NCBI GenBank assembly: GCA_910588235.1
Contig: CAJUOQ010000017.1
Span: 1-45,959, forward strand
Direction of reading: 5' to 3'
Source of the DNA: an uncultured Atopostipes sp.
GTDB lineage: Bacteria > Bacillota > Bacilli > Lactobacillales > Carnobacteriaceae_A
DNA length: 45,959 bases
A program made the translations under genes and the position numbers. Shown piece by piece: positions 40,587 to 45,959 of the stretch (position 1 is its first letter; the number at the start of each line of letters is the position of its first letter). The notes beneath the pieces are model-generated. The model saw only the letters and a list, made by a program, of their open reading frames with translations, did not search any database and was not told where the DNA came from.

Positions 40587-43304
40587 ATGTCTGTTCGAAC
40601 ACAGAAAAAACCGATTAATTATCAAACATTTTTACAATATTCGGCTTTATTTGTCTTAGTATTTGGCGTTATTTATGCGGCCTTTTTTATTCAAGGAAAG
40701 ACTTTCATTTGGGAAGGAGACGGTTTCCATCAACATTACCCGTTCTTTCGTGAGTATTTAACTATTATTCGAAATTTCTTTGAAACTGGCCAATGGCAGA
40801 GTTGGGATTGGAATATCGGCTTAGGTCAAAATACGCTGACCACTTATGGCTATTATGTAGTAGGCGATCCATTTGTCTATTTAGGCTTATTATTCCCTAA
40901 AGGCAGCGAGGAATTAGCCTTTTACTTTATTATGTTTGTCCGCATCTGGGCCGTTGGCGCAAGTTTTTTACTCTACGCACGTAAAATGGCTCTTTCCCAT
41001 CGTAGTGCCTTGGCTAGCAGTGTGATGTATGCGTTTAGCCATTACGTTATTTATAATGTTGTGCGCCACCCATTCTTTATTCATCCCATGATTTTCTTCC
41101 CTCTTTTATGTTTAGGGATTGAGAAAGTTTTTCGAAAAGAATCTGGCGTTCTTTTCAGTCTCATGGTGGCGATTAGTGCTGTTTCCAACTTTTACTTTTT
41201 CTATATGCTGACTTGGATGATCTTTTTATATGCTTTATTGCGTTATAAAAGTGCTGTGCAAGCAAACGGTTGGGGCGCGTTTTTTAAATGGTTCGCTTAT
41301 TTTGTCGGTTTATATCTTATCGGATTGCTTATTTCGGCGGTCATTTTCGTTCCGCTAGTTCATGGTTTCTTAAACGCTTCTCGTTCAGCGAGTTTGCCTC
41401 CTATTTCATTGCTTGCCTATCCTTTACAGTACTATGGTTTACTGCTTGTCAATAGCATTACACCGGGAACCATTTACTGGACAGTGGGTGGTTTGTCTGT
41501 CGTCGGTGTTTTAACTTTACCGTTTTTAACCAAACGACGGCACCAACGCCCCACTCTCTTTTGGGGTTTAATGATTATCGGCGTAATGCTTCTTTTCCCA
41601 TTTTTTGGGTCTTTGATGAATGGGATGTCTGGTCCTTATAATCGTTTTACTTTTGTATTGCCTTTTTATATTGCCCTAGCAACTGCTTATTTTATCGATC
41701 ATTTCCATGAAATAAAAGAAACAGACCTGACTTGGATCCGGCGTTTGCTGCTTGCTTTTTCCGTTTTCTATTTAGTGATCAGTCTAATGACGGGTGAATA
41801 TATTTTTTATTTAACGCCTGTCGTGATCGGTTGGATTTTTTATTATCTCATTCAGGCACAAAACGCTCAAAAATTTTCAACGAAGAAATTCCAACAGCTC
41901 CTCATCGGCTTAGTCGCCTTCAATATGATCATAAATGCTTTAAACTTTTACCTACCTCATGGGAAATACGCCATGTCTGAAACTGAAGATTATGGCACTC
42001 TTGATGAAGCTTATGCGGAAGTCTTTGAAGGAGCTGAAAAAAACTTACCCGAAGATGAATGGTATCGCATCGGGGTCAGTTCGAAAGACAATAACGTCCG
42101 TAATCAATTCGCTTATATTGATCAACCAGGTACCAATTCTTACGCTTCTTTAACTAATGGTGCGGTGGCTGATTTTGCACAAATGTTAGAAACGAGCCAG
42201 TATCAAATTATTCAACCGCTGCGCAATGGGATCGATGATCGACGTATAGCGAACCAAGCGTTAGGTGTTCAATACATTTTAACAGATGAAGCGAACGCGA
42301 GCTATTTACCACCCGATTATACGATCAATCCAGAGTTGTCTGATGAAGAAACAGACATCTTAATTGCGGAAACGGCTCATGAAGCGCCTTTTGCTTATGT
42401 CGAAACCAACAGTATTTCACGCACGGAAGCGGAACAGTTACATCCGCTTCAACGGGAAAGTTTACTCGCCAATACGGTTATTCTTGAAGACGAAGCCAAA
42501 GAGTTACAAGCGCCCGCTGAAATACCATCTCTCCAAACCCATGCAGGAAAATGGTCCGCTGGAGAAGGTATGGATTTAGAAGAAAATGAGGAGCTCAATG
42601 AAGCGATGGAGATTCATGTCGATAATAAAAATAGTCAGATGACGTTGACCTTTGATCAACCGGAAGAGCTGTTAGACCAAGAAGTATTTATTTCCTTTGA
42701 AGGCATCGACTATCAGCCACCCGCAACATCTCCCGGTGTACAAGCTTCAACCGCTTTCCGTTTAAACGTGGATTATAATGAGCAAGAAAAAACAGTCTTA
42801 CAATCAGATAAATACACCTTTAGTTCTTATTTCAAACGTGAAAATATTTTAATTCATTTAAACGAACTAAAAACGAGCGCAGACGAGTTGACCGTGGAAT
42901 TTGAAGATCCTGGACATTATTCATTTGAAAATGTCTCTATTATCTCACGCCCCTTTGATGAAGAACAAGCTACCATAAACGCTCAAATAAAAAATGAACA
43001 AGCTTTAAATATTGAAACTTTTACAAATGACCAAGTAAAAGGCACCGTAGAAGCTACAGAAGAGGGCATGCTCGTAACGAATATTCCTTATTCTACAGGC
43101 TGGCAAGCTTACGTCGACGGTCAAGCAGTCCCGACGGAAAAAGTGAATGTTGGGTTTATTGGCATTCCCCTTCCTGCCGGCGATCACACGATCGAATTTA
43201 GTTACCAAACACCGTTTCTTAAGCTCGGCATAGTGCTGACCGGAATTGGCGTTCTTTTACTCATTAGTTATACCATTTTATATAAAAAGCTAGCAGTTAA
43301 TTGA
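40587..43304 (+). CDS. yfhO: YfhO-family multi-pass glycosyltransferase
   Basis: About 905 aa. Roughly 12-13 membrane helices fill residues 15-420, followed by a large extracytoplasmic domain (about 430-870) and a last helix (about 876-896). The first outer loop holds WEGD45GFHQHYPF, the likely catalytic region of this GT-C type enzyme. YfhO in Bacillus transfers GlcNAc from the CsbB lipid donor to lipoteichoic acid outside the cell. AAAGGTGGAG precedes the ATG at 40587; the frame is open upstream into gtrA but that start is rejected. Third and last gene of the cassette, before a strong terminator. Confidence 0.92.
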   Translation: MSVRTQKKPINYQTFLQYSALFVLVFGVIYAAFFIQGKTFIWEGDGFHQHYPFFREYLTIIRNFFETGQWQSWDWNIGLGQNTLTTYGYYVVGDPFVYLGLLFPKGSEELAFYFIMFVRIWAVGASFLLYARKMALSHRSALASSVMYAFSHYVIYNVVRHPFFIHPMIFFPLLCLGIEKVFRKESGVLFSLMVAISAVSNFYFFYMLTWMIFLYALLRYKSAVQANGWGAFFKWFAYFVGLYLIGLLISAVIFVPLVHGFLNASRSASLPPISLLAYPLQYYGLLLVNSITPGTIYWTVGGLSVVGVLTLPFLTKRRHQRPTLFWGLMIIGVMLLFPFFGSLMNGMSGPYNRFTFVLPFYIALATAYFIDHFHEIKETDLTWIRRLLLAFSVFYLVISLMTGEYIFYLTPVVIGWIFYYLIQAQNAQKFSTKKFQQLLIGLVAFNMIINALNFYLPHGKYAMSETEDYGTLDEAYAEVFEGAEKNLPEDEWYRIGVSSKDNNVRNQFAYIDQPGTNSYASLTNGAVADFAQMLETSQYQIIQPLRNGIDDRRIANQALGVQYILTDEANASYLPPDYTINPELSDEETDILIAETAHEAPFAYVETNSISRTEAEQLHPLQRESLLANTVILEDEAKELQAPAEIPSLQTHAGKWSAGEGMDLEENEELNEAMEIHVDNKNSQMTLTFDQPEELLDQEVFISFEGIDYQPPATSPGVQASTAFRLNVDYNEQEKTVLQSDKYTFSSYFKRENILIHLNELKTSADELTVEFEDPGHYSFENVSIISRPFDEEQATINAQIKNEQALNIETFTNDQVKGTVEATEEGMLVTNIPYSTGWQAYVDGQAVPTEKVNVGFIGIPLPAGDHTIEFSYQTPFLKLGIVLTGIGVLLLISYTILYKKLAVN

Positions 43305-43322
43305 CTAATTGTCCTCATACCA

Positions 43323-43336
43323 CCATACGTATGGTT
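43323..43336. repeat. 14-bp perfect palindrome
   Basis: ACCATACGTATGGT lies between the yfhO stop and the cassette terminator. It could be a binding site or a small hairpin in the 3' untranslated region. No partner regulator is evident. Confidence 0.35.
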
Positions 43337-43365
43337 CCGTATATGTCGATTCAATATCATAATAA

Positions 43366-43420
43366 ACAGGCTCCATCAACGAGACTTAGTGAAGCTAAAT
43401 CTCGTGATGGAGTCTGTTTT
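43366..43420 (+). terminator. terminator of the glycosylation cassette
   Basis: A long stem in which AACAGGCTCCATCA-CGAGA pairs with TCTCGTGATGGAGTCTGTT (one bulge, one wobble) and is followed by TTTT. Confidence 0.8.
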
Positions 43421-43426
43421 CTATAA

Positions 43427-43834
43427 TTATCTAATGAAACTCAGCCGTTTTTGATAATCGCCAATATTTCTTTCATAAAATGCAATGCATTTTGCTAAAT
43501 CTAAGTCAAATCCATAGGTCTTTAACTTCTTAGTAATACTACGAGGTCATTTCCATCGTTTAAGAATTAGCTATCTAAGTCAGTGATATAGTCAAACTTT
43601 TATGGAACTTTTTATGAAGACCGCTCCAAAACAATTAATTTTGTCTCGTGTAATACAATTAATTTATTAGATAATTTCTTCAACGATACCTGGCCTTTTT
43701 CGATCAGTCAGTTCGCTTAAAAAGATTCTTGAATTTTTATTTCACTTACTTGATAGAGAATACGATAAGTTCCATTCATCGAAAATATCAGAAAGTAACG
43801 CAAACTCTTCTACCAATGGATTAAACTTAGACAT
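43427..43834 (-). pseudogene. decayed coding remnant, unidentified
   Basis: Minus-strand pieces look protein-like but fall in different frames with stops between them. From ATG 43834 comes MSKFNPLVEEFALLSDIFDE and a stop about 10 codons on. In a shifted frame follows NGTYRILYQVSEIKI, then NKLIVLHETKLIVLERSS, KFDYITDLDS, and finally KLKTYGFDLDLAKCIAFYER and QKRLSFIR, ending at a TAA at 43427-43429. At least three frame changes are needed. The TYRILYQV piece recalls RelE/ParE-type toxins, but the match is too short to rely on. I do not recognise the parent gene. Confidence 0.4.
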
Positions 43835-43836
43835 AT

Positions 43837-43872
43837 AAAAAAGCCTCAATATTTCACCATAAATACTGAGGC
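43837..43872 (-). terminator. terminator of the EIIC-PanE operon
   Basis: On the minus strand GCCTCAGTATTT pairs with AAATATTGAGGC (one wobble) around a 6-nt loop, followed by TTTTTT, 12 nt after the stop codon. Confidence 0.88.
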
Positions 43873-43884
43873 GGTTATTATTAT

Positions 43885-44808
43885 TTATTTAATTCCAAGT
43901 ACGTCTTCTTTTGCGTGAATTAATTCGGTAATTAATGCACAATTTTCTGCATCAAATCCATATTCTTCACTCATTTCTGCAACTTTTCCGTTTAAGAAAT
44001 CGATTTCAGTTGGACGATGATTTGTAATATCTTGGTGCATGGATGGATAGTGTGCACCAACGGATTCTGAGATTTCTGTTACATAAGTGACCATTTCGTC
44101 TATGTCTAATTCAACATTCTCCACTTCAGCTGCTCGTGAAAATTCCGTAATAATTTTCGTAATTAGGCTTTGTGACTGGCTACTTTCAAACAATTCTTGA
44201 ATATTCGCATCAAGTAAAGCACACAACGCGTTCATTGTTCCATTTACACAAGCTTTACGCCATGTGGTAAAGTGAACGTTGTCGCTATAGACCCCGTTTA
44301 ATCCTACGTCTTGCATCATCTCAACAATTTCTAAAGTCGCTTCTTTTCCACTAGGGTCTGCTTCTTGGATTTCTACTGGCCCCTGGCCCATCAGATGTGT
44401 AATGCCTGGCTCATCGATTCCCGCTGTCCAGACCGTTGTTCCCATGATAACATTTTCTTCTAGCACGTATTCTGCTAAGGTTTGTGCGTGACCTAAACCA
44501 TTCAATAAACATACTATTTTTGTATCATTTGATAACGTGTGCTCGATAGCTTCAAGCATCGCACGTAATCCCATAGATTTTGTGAAAATGAATACTGTAT
44601 CAAATGTATCTTCGATATTTTCAGGTTTGTCCATTGGTAACTGAACGTTTCCTGTCTCTCCATTTACATCTACTGTTAAACCATTTTTCTGAACCGCTTG
44701 AATATGATCCTCCCAGTAGTCCATTAAGGTAACATCGTGCCCACCTTTTTTCATCATGTAACCAAATCCACACCCTAGTGCACCTGACCCTGCAATTGCA
44801 ATTTTCAT
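43885..44808 (-). CDS. ketopantoate reductase (PanE/ApbA) family protein
   Basis: A 307-aa NADP-dependent 2-oxoacid reductase. The N-terminal Rossmann motif is GSGALGCGFG at residues 7-16; FIFTKS near 73-78 and the catalytic lysine in TWRKACVNGTMN (near 190) match PanE/ApbA. The C-terminal helical domain ends in the usual DIxNxRPTEIDFLNGKV pattern. True PanE makes pantoate for pantothenate; many paralogues act on other 2-oxo acids. No panB or panC is near, and the gene follows an EIIC-like permease by 32 nt, so another substrate is likely. Ribosome site TAGGAGG. Confidence 0.88.
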   Translation of the reverse strand: MKIAIAGSGALGCGFGYMMKKGGHDVTLMDYWEDHIQAVQKNGLTVDVNGETGNVQLPMDKPENIEDTFDTVFIFTKSMGLRAMLEAIEHTLSNDTKIVCLLNGLGHAQTLAEYVLEENVIMGTTVWTAGIDEPGITHLMGQGPVEIQEADPSGKEATLEIVEMMQDVGLNGVYSDNVHFTTWRKACVNGTMNALCALLDANIQELFESSQSQSLITKIITEFSRAAEVENVELDIDEMVTYVTEISESVGAHYPSMHQDITNHRPTEIDFLNGKVAEMSEEYGFDAENCALITELIHAKEDVLGIK

Positions 44809-44840
44809 ATTTTTCCTCCTATAAGAATTTGATTGAATTT

Positions 44841-45884
44841 TTAATTTTCGGGCTGGAATTCAAAAATCTCGTTCGTGTACAATTTCGCGAATTTCTGACA
44901 TACCCAATTGATAATAAACCCACCTACAAATGGTATTATAAAATAAACAAGCGTGACACCAAGCAAGCTAGTGCCCATATTTAAAGACTGGATTGGACCA
45001 ACTAAGCCGACAATACCAAAACCAGCAGTCTCCGGAATTCCTTGAATATTTAAGAAATAAACCCCGAGCCCTGAAATGATCGCATTTAAAATAACCGGAA
45101 CCGTAATAATCGGATATTTGAACAAATTCGGTATCATCATCTTCATTCCTCCAAGTAAAATGGCGAGAGTTGTACCACTTTCGTTGATTTCATATGAGCC
45201 GATGACTAAGATTGCGGTACAAGCGGTAATTCCAACAGCCGCTGCTCCTGCTCCAAGTCCAGCAACCCCAATTGCAATTCCAATTGCCACGGTAGAAATT
45301 GGCGAGATAATTAAAATTGAAAACGCAACGGAAATTAAGATTGACATAAGTAGAGGCTGTAGTGAAGTAAAACTATTAATTAGTTCCCCTATCCAGCCCG
45401 TTAGCATACTAACGTAAGGTAAAGTAAGTAAACCAACTGTTCCAACCCCTGCTCCTACAAGAATAGGGAGTAAGATTATAGTAAGGGATCCAAGTCTTCC
45501 TTGTAAAATTCGTGTGACAAACACAGCCAATCCTGACGTGATCATAACATTGACTAAGTCTCCAATCCCAACTAACTGAACACCAGCTTCAGTCAACGTA
45601 TAAGCACCTGATCCTAAGAAAGTTGCAGCACCTACCACGACACTTTCCATTGGGTTGAGTTTGAATTGTTGAGCAACTAACACTCCAACAATTGCAGGTG
45701 TAATAAACTGCATAATTGTAACGACATTTGCGAGGGTTTCAAAAATTGAACCATACGGAATAAGTGCTTTGAAAATTCCTGCAAGAATGGCGTTTGCAAT
45801 TAAGCCTATTACAATCCCACTGGCTGTCCCATTCAAGACATTATTAATATAGTCTTTCAATGTAAAATTATTCTTTTCTTCCAT
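44841..45884 (-). CDS. PTS EIIC-like permease (PTS_EIIC_2 family), orphan
   Basis: A 347-aa membrane protein with about nine hydrophobic segments. Landmarks: NNVLNGTASGIVIGLIANAI near the N terminus, VVVGAATFLGSGAYT, IGSYEINESGTT and GFGIVGLVGPIQS. It belongs to the EIIC-like family that occurs without its own EIIA or EIIB, and no phosphocysteine or phosphohistidine domain is fused. Whether it phosphorylates its substrate is therefore open. GGAGG lies before the ATG. First gene of a two-gene operon with a PanE-type reductase, which suggests that the permease brings in the compound that the reductase uses. Confidence 0.85.
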   Translation of the reverse strand: MEEKNNFTLKDYINNVLNGTASGIVIGLIANAILAGIFKALIPYGSIFETLANVVTIMQFITPAIVGVLVAQQFKLNPMESVVVGAATFLGSGAYTLTEAGVQLVGIGDLVNVMITSGLAVFVTRILQGRLGSLTIILLPILVGAGVGTVGLLTLPYVSMLTGWIGELINSFTSLQPLLMSILISVAFSILIISPISTVAIGIAIGVAGLGAGAAAVGITACTAILVIGSYEINESGTTLAILLGGMKMMIPNLFKYPIITVPVILNAIISGLGVYFLNIQGIPETAGFGIVGLVGPIQSLNMGTSLLGVTLVYFIIPFVGGFIINWVCQKFAKLYTNEIFEFQPEN

Positions 45885-45959
45885 TTTTAATCCTCCGTTA
45901 TATTTAAAGTACTTCCAAAATTTTCTTTATATTTCTAACATTTACCTTATACAAACGTT

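Noticed and set aside
1..45959. Mobile elements, prophage or defence island
   Set aside because: No transposase, integrase, phage structural gene, restriction enzyme or terminal inverted repeats were found; only the remnant at 43427-43834 hints at past turnover.

Overview
The window is chromosomal DNA of a low-GC Gram-positive bacterium, most likely a member of the Lactobacillales (Carnobacteriaceae/Aerococcaceae-like). This rests on strong AGGAGG-type ribosome sites, cre-like and CopY-type operators, the cdaA-cdaR-glmM order, pyruvate oxidase, a class II (Firmicutes-type) GalT, an LmrCD/EfrAB-like exporter pair and lipobox-bearing ABC binding proteins. The genus is not resolved. No insertion sequence, integrase, phage gene, rRNA or CRISPR array was seen.

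Layout. 1-364: tRNA-Lys(CTT) with promoter and terminator. 680-3414: an SDR-family dehydrogenase, then a convergent patatin-like lipase and a GDSL esterase. 2722-6111 (minus): galK-galT-GDSL operon. 6263-6973: YugP-like membrane zinc peptidase. 7081-11102 (minus): c-di-AMP/cell-wall operon cdaA-cdaR-glmM-DUF975. 11231-11474 (minus): tRNA-Glu, tRNA-Tyr, tRNA-Gln. 11685-15203 (minus): heterodimeric ABC multidrug exporter, divergent from an AraC regulator. 16280-16690: a GC-rich tandem array with an exact 41-bp period. 16775-19453 (minus): small acetyltransferase, a 44-aa small ORF and a CopB-type copper P-ATPase with a cop box in its promoter. 19728-21521: pyruvate oxidase. 21631-22746 (minus): Ldh_2-family dehydrogenase. 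22884-29240 (minus): complete F-type ATPase operon atpIBEFHAGDC, whose c subunit carries the side chains typical of Na+-binding rotors. 29490-32572 (minus): L-lactate permease and an NRAMP-family protein lacking the canonical metal-binding residues. 32997-33551 (minus): DUF924. 33776-36883: carbohydrate ABC importer (lipoprotein plus two permeases) behind a cre-like site. 37193-39041: SRPBCC protein, a YjdM/PhnA gene interrupted by an in-frame TGA, and a DUF554 membrane protein. 39199-43304: CsbB-like GT2, GtrA and YfhO, a complete three-component surface glycosylation cassette. 43427-43834: a decayed coding remnant. 43885-45884 (minus): an orphan PTS-EIIC-like permease with a PanE-type reductase.

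How it fits together. The physiology is that of a fermentative bacterium that also uses oxygen through pyruvate oxidase (acetyl-phosphate, H2O2, CO2), moves lactate (LctP), imports galactose or oligosaccharides, and keeps ion gradients with an F-ATPase that may pump Na+. Envelope functions (c-di-AMP/GlmM, CsbB-GtrA-YfhO, multidrug exporter) form a second theme. The observations most worth following up are the Na+-type c subunit, the 41-bp array, the NRAMP protein with an altered metal site, the interrupted yjdM and the EIIC/PanE pair.
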